From contig JBCCJA010000072.1 of NCBI GenBank assembly GCA_039045975.1, positions 1 through 16,650 on the forward strand: a DNA stretch of 16,650 nt, in the 5' to 3' direction. Made by a program: the position numbers and the translations under genes. Each line of letters opens with the position of its first letter. Position 1 is the first letter of the stretch. The DNA comes from JBCCJA01 sp039045975 (lineage in GTDB: Bacteria; Planctomycetota; Planctomycetia; Planctomycetales; Planctomycetaceae). The notes under the pieces were generated by a model, which saw only the letters and a list, made by a program, of their open reading frames with translations, was not told the origin of the DNA and did no database searches. This document shows, piece after piece, positions 1 through 7,442 of this stretch.

Positions 1-60
1 GGCGGGGGGGTTGGCGTGGGGGGGGGGGGGGTGGACGGGGGGCCGTTTCTGGTTACATGT
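1..60. other. G-rich low-complexity left end
   Basis: The first 50 bases are almost entirely G with a few T, C and A, including a run of 14 G at 18-31. No gene is supported here. The composition is unlike the rest of the window and mirrors the C-rich right end, so I read it as an unreliable contig terminus rather than a biological element. Confidence 0.6.
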
Positions 61-67
61 GGCGGCG

Positions 68-94
68 GGGCCCCCCGACCGGGGGTCGGGCCAT
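68..94. repeat. REP-like palindrome upstream of the RAYT gene
   Basis: An inverted repeat with arms CCCGACC (74-80) and GGTCGGG (84-90) and a GGG loop. It ends in GTCGGGCCAT (85-94). The same palindrome with the same flank recurs at 751-773 and 886-906, and the ten-base flank recurs inverted at 631-640. REP elements beside their RAYT gene are well known; assigning this palindrome to this RAYT is inference from proximity and repetition. Confidence 0.7.
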
Positions 95-112
95 TTTTGG
101 TGAGGACTTTAC

Positions 113-628
113 TTGAAGGGGCGCGTCTTTGACCGCGAGCGGGGCGTGCACTTTGTGACGTTCTCTTGCTTCCGGCGGCGGAGGCTGTTGCAGCATGAGC
201 GGGTGCGGCGGATCGTAGTCGGGCAGCTCGGGGCGGCGTTGGCGAAGTTCGACGGGATTTGTCTCGGGTTCGTGGTCATGCCGGACCACGTGCATGCGAT
301 GCTCTGTTTTTCGCGCGGCGGGGTGTTGGCCGACTTTCTGGAGTCGTGGAAGACGGCGTCTTCGGCCGCGATCGCCGTGTTCTATGAAACGGCTTTCGCG
401 AACTATTGGTCGGGCCTCGCCGAGAAGCGGGTTTGGCAGCGGCGTTATTTTAATGTTGTGGTCGAGACCGCTGCTGAGGCCGAGGTGAAGCTCGATTACA
501 TGCACGCGAACCCGGTCCGGGCCGGGTTGGTCGGGCGGCCCGCCGACTGGGGTTCTTCTTCGGCCCGGTTTTATGAGACCGGCAGGTCGGTCGGGCTGCC
601 GATCGGGTGGCCGGATGGGTTTTATTAA
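113..628 (+). CDS. REP-associated tyrosine transposase (RAYT, Y1_Tnp / IS200-like)
   Basis: 171-residue single-strand DNA transposase of the HUH family, Y1 type. Family knowledge: RAYTs nick and rejoin REP palindromes through a tyrosine and an HxH metal site. Visible motifs are MPDHVHAML with the HVH pair at residues 59-61, RVWQRRYF near 106-113, and LDYMHANPVRAGLV with the predicted nucleophile Tyr129; the tail ADWGSSSARFY (145-154) is also typical of RAYTs. Length fits an intact family member. The start is TTG at 113, preceded by AGGA at 103-106; no upstream ATG fits better. The gene is bracketed by inverted copies of GTCGGGCCAT (85-94 and 631-640), and more palindromes lie just downstream, as expected for a resident RAYT/REP locus. 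It is convergent with the DUF1552 gene. Function is confident at family level; activity is not shown. Confidence 0.9.
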   Translation: MKGRVFDRERGVHFVTFSCFRRRRLLQHERVRRIVVGQLGAALAKFDGICLGFVVMPDHVHAMLCFSRGGVLADFLESWKTASSAAIAVFYETAFANYWSGLAEKRVWQRRYFNVVVETAAEAEVKLDYMHANPVRAGLVGRPADWGSSSARFYETGRSVGLPIGWPDGFY

Positions 629-630
629 TG

Positions 631-651
631 ATGGCCCGACGGAAGGTCGGG
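631..651. repeat. Inverted copy of the REP-like palindrome just after the RAYT stop
   Basis: Begins two bases after the RAYT stop with ATGGCCCGAC, the reverse complement of GTCGGGCCAT at 85-94. Arms CCCGAC (635-640) and GTCGGG (646-651) enclose a 5-base loop GGAAG. With the left palindrome it brackets the transposase gene in inverted orientation. Confidence 0.6.
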
Positions 652-738
652 TCGCGTAGCGACGGGATGAAATTGAATGTGGGTGCGAGTGAGAGAGGGT
701 GTTGCGCGTGGAATCGGGGCCGGATGATGGGTCATCTT

Positions 739-773
739 GCGGCTTCGCCGCCCGACCCGGGGGGTCGGGCCAT
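739..773. repeat. Double hairpin, copy 1
   Basis: Two abutting stem-loops: GCGGC-TTC-GCCGC (739-751), then CCCGACCC-GGG-GGGTCGGG (751-769), followed by CCAT. The second is the REP-like palindrome with one extra base pair compared with the copy at 874-906. Confidence 0.7.
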
Positions 774-873
774 GGGTGTGGTCGGGTCGTGTTGCGACGG
801 GATGAAATTAAATGCGGGTGCGGTTGAGAGTGGGCGTTGCGCGTGGAATCGGGGCCGGATGATGGGTCGTCTT

Positions 874-906
874 GCGGCTTCGCCGCCCGACCGGGGGTCG
901 GGCCAT
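874..906. repeat. Double hairpin, copy 2; possible bidirectional terminator
   Basis: GCGGC-TTC-GCCGC (874-886) followed by CCCGACC-GGG-GGTCGGG (886-902) and CCAT. It lies about 10 bases beyond the stop of the minus-strand DUF1552 gene and between two convergent genes, so it may also stop transcription. There is no clear U-tract, so terminator function is inference. Confidence 0.6.
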
Positions 907-912
907 TACTTG

Positions 913-2277
913 TTAAGTTAAGAGGCCGGAGACTTTGCCGGTGCTGTCGCCGAAGCGGTCGAGGCCGGTCGCGCCGGCGGCTTCGCCGAGGGTGAGTAAG
1001 AGGTCGCAGAGCGGGGTGTCTTTGGCGACGGCGGTGTGCGTGGCGTGTCGGAGGCGGGCGCCGCCGCCGGCGACGACGATCGGCAGGTCGTCGTGGTCGT
1101 GCTTGTTCGAGTCGCTGATGCCGCTGCCGTACAGGAGCACGGTGTTGTCGAGCAGGCTGGAGCCGTCGGGCCCGTCGGGGGTCGCCTTGAGGGTGTCGAG
1201 GAAGACGGAGAAGCGGTCGACGAGGAGGTGGTCGATCGCCTTCATGGCGGCGATCTTGTGTTTGTCGGTGCCGTAGTGGCTGGCGTCGTGGTGGCCGCGG
1301 GCGACGCCGACCTCGCGGTAGCGGACGCCGCTGCCGGCCTTGCCGAGCATGTAGGTGGCGATCCGCGTGCGGTCGGTGCGGAACGCGAGGGCGAGCAGGT
1401 CGTAGACGGCGTCGATTCGTTCGGTGTGCGTCGGGGGTTCGTCGTCGAAGTCGGCGGCGTCGAGGTCGAGTTCGGGGTCGAGGTCGCGGGTATCGGCGAG
1501 GCGGTCGAGGCGTTTTTCGACGTCGCGGACCGAGGTGAGGTATTCCTCGAGCCGGCCGCGGTCGTCGCGGGCGAGGCGGCCGGTGAGCCGGCGGGCGTCG
1601 GCGGCGACGAAGTCGAGGATGCTCTGACGGCGGGCGAGGCGTTCGAGCCGTGCGGAGTCGCCCGCGCCGCCGAAGAGCCGCTCGAAGATGGCCCGAGGGT
1701 TGTGTTCGGTGGGGTTCGCGCGGGTCGGGGTGCGCCAGGAGATCGAGTTGCTGTAGGCGCAGCCGTAGCCAGAGTCGCAGCGTCCGCCGACGCGGTTCGG
1801 CTCGGCGGCGAGTTCGAGGGTGCGTTCCTGGGTCGGGAGGGTGAGTCGGTCGGCGAGGAACTGGTCGAAGCTTTGGCCGACCTTCATGCCGCGTCCGCTG
1901 GTCTTGACCGGGTGGGCGCCGGTCAGGAAGCAGGAGGCGTTGCGGGCGTGGTCCCCGCCGCCGTCGCCGAGTGCTTCGGCGTTCATGTGGGCGAAGCCGT
2001 CGAAGACGGTGAAGTCGCCGCGGTGGCGTTCGAGCGGGGCGAGGGTACGGGAAAGTTCGGCGTCGTGTCCGTGCCCGTCCATTTTCCAGGAGTCGAGATA
2101 GACGCCGTTGGCGAAGAACATGAACGCGAGCCGGGTCGGCGGGGCGGCGGACGCGGCGCCGGCGGGCGTGGCGGCGCCGGCGACGCGGGTGGCCGATTCG
2201 AGCCAGGGCAGGGCGAGGGAGACGCCGGCGGCCTTGAGGGCTCCGCGGCGGGTCAGCGGCGAGGTCGGGGTGGACAT
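913..2277 (-). CDS. DUF1552 family secreted protein (Tat-type signal)
   Basis: 454-residue protein of the DUF1552 family, common in planctomycetes, Verrucomicrobia and myxobacteria, of unknown biochemical function and usually paired with a DUF1592-type gene. The N-terminus LTRRGALKAAGVSLALPWLE is a twin-arginine-type signal (MAFFLANG-like part follows as LAFMFFANGVYLDSW). Other family-like stretches are GGDHARNASCFLTGAHP, the CDSGYGCAYSNSISW segment, and LLYGSGISDSNKHDHDDLPIV near the C-terminus. I prefer ATG at 2277 because the Tat signal then begins the protein; the frame stays open to GTG at 2340 (475 residues), which overlaps the last stop of the 17-bp repeat described separately, so that GTG could also be used by translational coupling. 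It is the downstream gene of a minus-strand pair and is convergent with the RAYT gene. Confidence 0.93.
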   Translation of the reverse strand: MSTPTSPLTRRGALKAAGVSLALPWLESATRVAGAATPAGAASAAPPTRLAFMFFANGVYLDSWKMDGHGHDAELSRTLAPLERHRGDFTVFDGFAHMNAEALGDGGGDHARNASCFLTGAHPVKTSGRGMKVGQSFDQFLADRLTLPTQERTLELAAEPNRVGGRCDSGYGCAYSNSISWRTPTRANPTEHNPRAIFERLFGGAGDSARLERLARRQSILDFVAADARRLTGRLARDDRGRLEEYLTSVRDVEKRLDRLADTRDLDPELDLDAADFDDEPPTHTERIDAVYDLLALAFRTDRTRIATYMLGKAGSGVRYREVGVARGHHDASHYGTDKHKIAAMKAIDHLLVDRFSVFLDTLKATPDGPDGSSLLDNTVLLYGSGISDSNKHDHDDLPIVVAGGGARLRHATHTAVAKDTPLCDLLLTLGEAAGATGLDRFGDSTGKVSGLLT

Positions 2278-2334
2278 GTCGTGATGCGGTTCGTGTTGGC
2301 GATCGTGGGCCGGGCGGGCCGGTGATGCGTCTGC

Positions 2335-2402
2335 GGTCACAACTCTGCGGCGGTCACAACTCTGCGGCGGTCACAACTCTGCGGCGGTCACAATTCTGCG
2401 GA
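2335..2402 (-). repeat. 17-bp tandem repeat, four copies, forming chained stop/start codons
   Basis: On the plus strand the unit is GGTCACAACTCTGCGGC at 2335, 2352, 2369 and 2386; the first three copies are identical and the fourth differs at two positions. On the minus strand each unit reads GTGACCGCCGCAGAGTT, so GTG codons occur at 2391, 2374, 2357 and 2340. The first overlaps the TGA stop of the upstream gene (GTGA). Each of the first three opens a six-codon frame, MTAAEL, whose TGA overlaps the next GTG. The fourth GTG opens the DUF1552 frame. The upstream gene also ends in AEL, so the repeat appears to be a duplicated copy of that gene's stop junction. Confidence 0.9.
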
Positions 2403-4991
2403 CGGTGCGGTCGGTCGGATGTGGCGGAAGGCGTCTCCGAGGACGACGGCGCGGACGAAGGCACGGACGCGTCGGTCGTCGTTGTCGGCGGCGTTGACGA
2501 CGGCGTCGATGCCGCAGCTGTCGGCGGGGACGGGGGCCCGGCCCAATGCGTAAGTGTAGAGCCGTTCGGCGAAGCGGCGGGCGAGGGCGTCGCGGTCGAG
2601 CGAGGCGATCATCGTCAGGGGGCCGTCGAAGGCGGCCCCGCCGGCGAGCGTGCCGTGCGACTCGACCGGGCCGCCGCCGTCGAACTCGGCGTACTCGCCC
2701 CGCCAGCGGCCGAGGACGTCGAAGTTCTCGAGGCCGTAGCCGATCGGGTCCATCATTTCGTGGCAGGAGGCACAGGCCGGGTCGGCCCGGTGGGCGTCGA
2801 GCCGTTCGCGGAGCGAGAGCTGCTCGCCGTGTTCGTCGGGCTCTTCGAGTTCGGGAGCGGAGGCGGGTGCGGGCGGGGGCGGGGTGCCGAGGATGGTCTC
2901 GAGCACCCACTTGCCGCGTTTGACGGGCGAGGTGCCGGTGGGGTTGGACGTCTGCAGGAGGACCGAGATCTGGGTGAGCACGCCTCGGCGGCCGGGCGGG
3001 AGGGCGACACGTTCGAACTCTTCTTCGAACAGGTACTCGGCGGACCGCCGGCCGGGCTTGTAGTCGTTGGTGTTGACGACTGGGCCCTTGTAGTAGAGGT
3101 CGGTCGGGTCGAGGCCGCGGAAGTCGAGGCCGTAGATCTCGGCGAGCCGCGGGTTGATAAAGCTGTAGTCGGCGTCGAGGAGGTCGGAGATCGGGCGGTC
3201 TTCGGCGACGAGCGAGGCGACGAAGCGGCGGGTCTCGGCGGCGGCGGAGAGGCGGAGCCGGGACGACCAGTTGGGATAGCGTTCGTTGTCGATGTCGAGT
3301 TCGTCGAGGGTCGGCAGGCCGAGCCATTGGCCGAAGAAGCGGTCGACGAATCCGGCCGACTTCGGGTCGTCGAGCATGCGATCGGCTTCGTCGGCGAGGA
3401 CGTCGCCGCGGGCGAGCAGGCCGGCGTCGGCGAGGCGGTCGAGCCGTTCGTCGGGCATGCTGGCCCAGAGGAAGTACGACAGCCGCGTGGCGAGCGAGTG
3501 GGCGTCGAGGCCGACGTGGCCGGTGCCGCCCGGGACCGGCGCGTCGGTTTCGGGCCGGAACAGGAAGTCGGGCGAGGCGAGCGTGAGTAGTAGGACCTCG
3601 CGGAGCCCGTCACGGAACGAGTCGGCCGCTTCGAGCCGCGACAGGTAGCGGGCGACCTCGTCGGGGCCGACCGGGCGGCGGAAGGCCCGCCGGAGGCAGC
3701 GGGCGAGGGCGGGCGCCGGGTCGTCCTCGTCGAAGCCGAGGCGGTCGATCGGGACCGTGTCGGCCGGGAGGGGTCCGAGGGCCGAGCCGCCGCGGAGGAC
3801 GACCTCGTTGCCGCGTGACGAGACGGTCACGACGTGCCCGCGGGGGGGCATGTCGGCGACGAAGCGGACGGTCGATTCGAACTCGGCCTGCAGGCGGGGG
3901 ACGCCGTCCTCGCCGGCGTCGGCTTCGCGGACGTCGGTGACGAACTCGGTCGTCACGACGGTCGTGAGGGGCCGGCCGTCGAGCTTGAGGGTGACCTTCC
4001 TCGGGCCGAGCCGGCGTCTGATCTTGTCGAGGCGGTCGGCCGGAAAGCGGCCTTTCTCGTCGATGCCGAGTTCGGTCCGCAGCTTCAGGACGATGCCGAG
4101 CCGGACCTCGAACTCGAACGAGCCGCCGCTGCCGGCTTTGACGACGAACCGCGGGAGCAGGTCCTTGCGGTCGCGGACCCGCATGATCCGCCAGTTGACC
4201 GGCTCTTCGTCGGTGCCGCCGGGGCGGAAGGCGAGGTCGGCGACGTGTTCGGCGAGGTCGAGGTAGCGTTCGATCGCGAGCGAGGAGAGCGTCAGCGACT
4301 CGGCCTGGTTGTCGAAGCCGCTGCCGGAGTCGTCGTTCGGGAGGACCGACGCGGCGTCGATGTCGACGCCGAGGAGGTCGCGGACGGTGTTTTCGTACTC
4401 GAAGGCGGTGAGCCGTTTGGTGGCGACCTGGCCGAGGTTCTCGGCGGTGTCGCAGTCGACGTGCAGGGCGGTGTCGCGGATGAGGCCGGCGAGTTCGGCC
4501 CGGACCTCGGCGGGGACTTCGGCGTAGTCGGGCGGGGGCATGGCGCCGACCGAAATCTGCGCGACGACGCGTTGGAAGGTGTCGCGGTCGGTGCGGGCGG
4601 CGTCGAGGGTGTCGAAGATCGCGAGGTCGACGTTGTTCTCGGCGAACTCGCCCTCGTGGCAGTCGAGGCAGTAGTTCTCGAAGAAGGCGGGGACGGCGGC
4701 GGCATAGGAGTCGGCCCGGTGGTCGTGGGCGTCGTCGTCCGCGGCGGCGAGAGAGACGGTCTTGACCGGTTCGGCGGTCGGGTCGGGTTTGTCGGCGGTC
4801 TCGGGCGTGGCGGGGGTGCCGGCCGGCTCACCGAGGGAGGGCCGTGTGCCGCGGTCCCAGCAGTCGGCACAGAAGACGCCGCCCACGATCATCGCGAGGA
4901 CGGTGACGGGCATCAGGGCGGAGAACGACGCGGGCCTGAGGCGGGGCGTCAGGACACGCGACGCCGTGTCGGCGGGGCGCGACGAGTGCAT
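2388..4991 (-). CDS. DUF1587/DUF1595/DUF1592/DUF1588/DUF1585 multidomain cytochrome-type protein (PSD1 family)
   Basis: 867-residue exported protein, full length for this planctomycete family; role unknown, often suggested to be periplasmic oxidation linked to polysaccharide use. Seen in order: a hydrophobic N-terminal segment (about 22-40) followed at once by CADC (41-44); a haem-binding CLDCH (108-112) in the cytochrome-like domain; DUF1587 (LTAFEYENTVRDLLGVD, 194-210); a beta-rich, carbohydrate-binding-like insert (about 260-400); DUF1595 (about 425-482); DUF1592 (ATRLSYFLWASMPDERLDRL, 501-520, to about 625); DUF1588 (GVLTQISVLLQTSNPTGTSP, 670-689); DUF1585 with a second CxxCH, CASCH (740-744), and MMDPIGYGLENFD. 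The ATG at 4991 lacks a clear Shine-Dalgarno sequence. Its TGA lies inside the 17-bp repeat and overlaps a GTG, giving tight coupling toward the DUF1552 gene. Confidence 0.95.
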   Translation of the reverse strand: MHSSRPADTASRVLTPRLRPASFSALMPVTVLAMIVGGVFCADCWDRGTRPSLGEPAGTPATPETADKPDPTAEPVKTVSLAAADDDAHDHRADSYAAAVPAFFENYCLDCHEGEFAENNVDLAIFDTLDAARTDRDTFQRVVAQISVGAMPPPDYAEVPAEVRAELAGLIRDTALHVDCDTAENLGQVATKRLTAFEYENTVRDLLGVDIDAASVLPNDDSGSGFDNQAESLTLSSLAIERYLDLAEHVADLAFRPGGTDEEPVNWRIMRVRDRKDLLPRFVVKAGSGGSFEFEVRLGIVLKLRTELGIDEKGRFPADRLDKIRRRLGPRKVTLKLDGRPLTTVVTTEFVTDVREADAGEDGVPRLQAEFESTVRFVADMPPRGHVVTVSSRGNEVVLRGGSALGPLPADTVPIDRLGFDEDDPAPALARCLRRAFRRPVGPDEVARYLSRLEAADSFRDGLREVLLLTLASPDFLFRPETDAPVPGGTGHVGLDAHSLATRLSYFLWASMPDERLDRLADAGLLARGDVLADEADRMLDDPKSAGFVDRFFGQWLGLPTLDELDIDNERYPNWSSRLRLSAAAETRRFVASLVAEDRPISDLLDADYSFINPRLAEIYGLDFRGLDPTDLYYKGPVVNTNDYKPGRRSAEYLFEEEFERVALPPGRRGVLTQISVLLQTSNPTGTSPVKRGKWVLETILGTPPPPAPASAPELEEPDEHGEQLSLRERLDAHRADPACASCHEMMDPIGYGLENFDVLGRWRGEYAEFDGGGPVESHGTLAGGAAFDGPLTMIASLDRDALARRFAERLYTYALGRAPVPADSCGIDAVVNAADNDDRRVRAFVRAVVLGDAFRHIRPTAPSAEL

Positions 4992-5259
4992 TTTGTGGGA
5001 CGTCAGGACCCGGCGGTGGGGAGGCCGGTCGACGAACTAGGGGCTGGAAAACGCTTCCGGACATGTATTGGTATCGGAACGCCAGCATGCGTTCAAGCAC
5101 TTATTTCGCAGGCGAAGAAACAGTTGCATGCCCGAGGTGTCCCGTGACCGGCGTGGGGTTCTGACGCTCGGAGGGATTTTGCGGGGCTGTGAATCGGCCG
5201 GTTGGTGGCGGCCTGTACGCGCTCGTGACGGCCGCAGTTGCTTGCGTCGCGTGGCCTGA
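4992..5259. other. Intergenic region with weak promoter candidate
   Basis: 268 bases between two minus-strand genes, so the oligopeptidase and the DUF1592-type gene are probably separate transcription units. On the minus strand TTGAAC (5096-5091) and TACCAA (5073-5068) are spaced by 17 bases, a weak sigma70-like match about 75 bases before the ATG at 4991. GCGGCC (5208-5213) and GGCCGC (5230-5235) could pair in the tail of the oligopeptidase transcript. Both are suggestions only. Confidence 0.3.
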
Positions 5260-7362
5260 TTAGAGGAGGCCGCTGTGTCTGAGGAGGGGTTCGGGGCTCG
5301 GTTCGCGGCCGCGGAAGTCGCGGAAGATGTCGGCCGGGTGCCGGCTGCCGCCTTCGGCGAGGACGGTGTCGCGGAAGCGTCGGCCGGTGGCGGCGACGGC
5401 GGCTTCGTCGTCGAGGCCGGCTTCTTCGAAGGCGCCGAAGGCGTCGGCGGAGAGGACCTCGGCCCACTTATAGCTGTAGTAACCGGCGGAATAGCCGCCG
5501 GCGAAGATGTGGCTGAAGGCGCACAGGCCGCGGTGCCAGTCGGGCAGCGGCAGGATTGAGGTCTTCTCCGCGACGCGTCGGCCGACGTCGAAGGGGGTGC
5601 CGTCGGTCGCGGGGTCGTAGCCGGCGTGGAGGGCCATGTCGGTCAGGCCGAACTGAAGCTGCCGCAGCATCTGCGTCGCGGCCATGTGGGTGCGGGCGGC
5701 GACGATCTTTTCGAACAAGTCCTCGGGCAGCGGTTCGCCGGTTTCGTAGTGGGCGGTCATGCCGAGGAGTGTCGGGCGGTGGTAGCACCAGTTCTCCATG
5801 AACTGGCTGGGGAGCTCGACGGCGTCCCATTCGACGCCGGCGATGCCGGCGGCGTCGGCCTCGTCGACGGTGGTGAGCATGTGCTGGAGGCCGTGGCCGA
5901 ACTCGTGGAAGAGCGTTTCGACCTCGCGGAAGCTCATCAGGGAGGGCTTCCCGCCGGCGGGGGGCGTCTGGTTGCAGACGAGGTGCGCGACCGGGAGTTG
6001 CAGCGAGCCGTCGGGGAGGCGTCGTCGCTGGAGGCAGTCGGCCATCCAGGCGCCGCCGCGTTTGTCGGCGGGTCGGCTGTAGGGGTCGAGGTAGAAGGCG
6101 GCGATCTGCTCGCCGGTCTCGGAGTCTTGGACGGTGAAGTAGCGGACGTCGTCGTTCCAGACGGGGGCGTCGCCGTCGGCGGCGGTCATGGTGATGCCGA
6201 ACAGGCGGCCGCAGAGGGCGAACAGGCCGTCGAGGACGCGTTCGAACGCGAAGTAGGGCCGCAGTTCCTCGTCGGTGAAGCCGTAGCGTTCCTCGCGGAG
6301 GCGTTCGGCGTAGAAGGCGGTGTCCCAGGGGGCGAGGTCGTCGACGGACAGGCCGGTATCGGCGGCGAAGCGGTCGGCGAGTTCGGCAAGTTCTTTCTCG
6401 CCGTGGGCCCAGGAGGCGTCGCGGAGTTTTTCGAGGAGTCCGTGCACGGCGTCGACGGTGCCGGCCATTTTCGTCGCGAGCGAGACGTCGGCGAAGTGCT
6501 CGCGGCCGAGCAGGGCCGACTGCCGGCGGCGGATCTCGAGGATGCGGTCGACGAGCGGCGTGTTGTCGACGTCGCCGTCGGAGGCGCGGGTCGCGAAGGC
6601 GCGGTAGAGCTGTTCGCGCTGGGTGCGGTTGCGGCTGTGCTCCATGAAGGGGCCGTAGCTCGGGTAGTCGAGCGTGATCCGCCAGGGGCCGGCCTCGGGC
6701 GTGCCGGGCTCGCCGTCGACGCCGTCTTTGGCGACGTGGTCGTTGTGGGCCTGCGAGGCGACGGAGCGGAGGGTGGCGGGGAAGCCTGCGGCGTCGGCGG
6801 GATCGGTCAGCGTCATGCCGAACGCCTTCGTGGCGTCGAGGACGTTGTTGGAGAACTTCGTCGTCAGCTGCGACATCTCCTCGGCGAGCTTGTTGAACGC
6901 CTCGCGGTCTTCGCCGTCGAGGCCGACGCCGCCCAGTTCGGCCGAGAGCAGCCGCTGCGTGACGATGCGTCGTTTCGCGGAGGGGAGGGCGGCGAATTCG
7001 GGCCCGTCGGCGAGGGCCTTGAGGGCTTCGAAGATCGGGCGACTCTGCGAGGCGCGGAGGCTGTAGGCGACCATCTGCGGGATCGCGGCCTCGTGGGCGT
7101 CGCGGAGTTCGTCGGAGTTTTTGACGCCGAGGAGGTGGCCGACGGGGCTCCAGCCGCGTTCGAAGGGGCGGTCGATCGCGTCGAGGGCCTCGATCGTGGC
7201 GTCGTAGGTCGGGGCGACGTCGGCCTCGAGTTTTTCGATCGCGGCGTGGGCGTCGGCGAGGAGGGCCTCGACGGCGGGGACGACGTCGGTCGGGGCGATG
7301 CGGTCGAAGGCGGGCAGGCCGTCGGCGGCGAGGAGCGGGTTCGCGGGGGTGGTGGCAGCCAT
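5260..7362 (-). CDS. prlC: M3 family zinc oligopeptidase (oligopeptidase A-like)
   Basis: 700-residue peptidase of the thimet oligopeptidase family (M3), close to the usual 680-700 residues. It should cut short peptides in the cytoplasm; no signal peptide is present. The zinc site is LFHEFGHGLQHM with HEFGH at 486-490 and the third ligand probably Glu516 in EWDAVELPSQFMENW. The conserved AGGYSAGYYSYKWAEVL (621-637) holds the tyrosines and glycines that line the substrate site in the family. The N-terminal half is helical as expected. The ATG at 7362 is preceded by a purine-rich GAGGA close to the start (7370-7366). It is divergent from the hydrolase gene that follows and 268 bases from the next minus-strand gene. 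The symbol follows family usage; distinguishing oligopeptidase A from dipeptidyl carboxypeptidase was judged from overall resemblance only. Confidence 0.95.
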   Translation of the reverse strand: MAATTPANPLLAADGLPAFDRIAPTDVVPAVEALLADAHAAIEKLEADVAPTYDATIEALDAIDRPFERGWSPVGHLLGVKNSDELRDAHEAAIPQMVAYSLRASQSRPIFEALKALADGPEFAALPSAKRRIVTQRLLSAELGGVGLDGEDREAFNKLAEEMSQLTTKFSNNVLDATKAFGMTLTDPADAAGFPATLRSVASQAHNDHVAKDGVDGEPGTPEAGPWRITLDYPSYGPFMEHSRNRTQREQLYRAFATRASDGDVDNTPLVDRILEIRRRQSALLGREHFADVSLATKMAGTVDAVHGLLEKLRDASWAHGEKELAELADRFAADTGLSVDDLAPWDTAFYAERLREERYGFTDEELRPYFAFERVLDGLFALCGRLFGITMTAADGDAPVWNDDVRYFTVQDSETGEQIAAFYLDPYSRPADKRGGAWMADCLQRRRLPDGSLQLPVAHLVCNQTPPAGGKPSLMSFREVETLFHEFGHGLQHMLTTVDEADAAGIAGVEWDAVELPSQFMENWCYHRPTLLGMTAHYETGEPLPEDLFEKIVAARTHMAATQMLRQLQFGLTDMALHAGYDPATDGTPFDVGRRVAEKTSILPLPDWHRGLCAFSHIFAGGYSAGYYSYKWAEVLSADAFGAFEEAGLDDEAAVAATGRRFRDTVLAEGGSRHPADIFRDFRGREPSPEPLLRHSGLL

Positions 7363-7442
7363 GAGTCCTCGAGGTCGTTTGGGACCGGTTCCGAGATTGT
7401 TCTAGATTTGACCGAAGGAGTCGGCACCGAAACCGAACAGAG

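Larger units (their letters stand above)
645..906. repeat. 135-bp tandem duplication (two copies) carrying REP-like hairpins
   Basis: Copy 1 runs about 645-773 and copy 2 about 780-906, with a period of 135 bp. Shared landmarks are GACGGGATGAAATT (661 and 796), CGTGGAATCGGGGCCGGATG, and the terminal double hairpin. Differences are scattered point changes and a two-base shortening of the palindrome in copy 2, so the duplication is not brand new. Copy 2 ends 7 bases from the stop of the convergent DUF1552 gene. No protein is credible here. Confidence 0.85.

Noticed and set aside
607..921. Open frame with an internally repeated 45-residue protein
   Set aside because: Created by the 135-bp tandem duplication, whose length is a multiple of three; it runs through REP-like hairpins and has no independent coding signal.
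2335..2402. Possible CRISPR or CRISPR-like array
   Set aside because: Units of 17 bp abut directly with no spacers and are explained by duplication of the stop/start junction; no cas genes are present.
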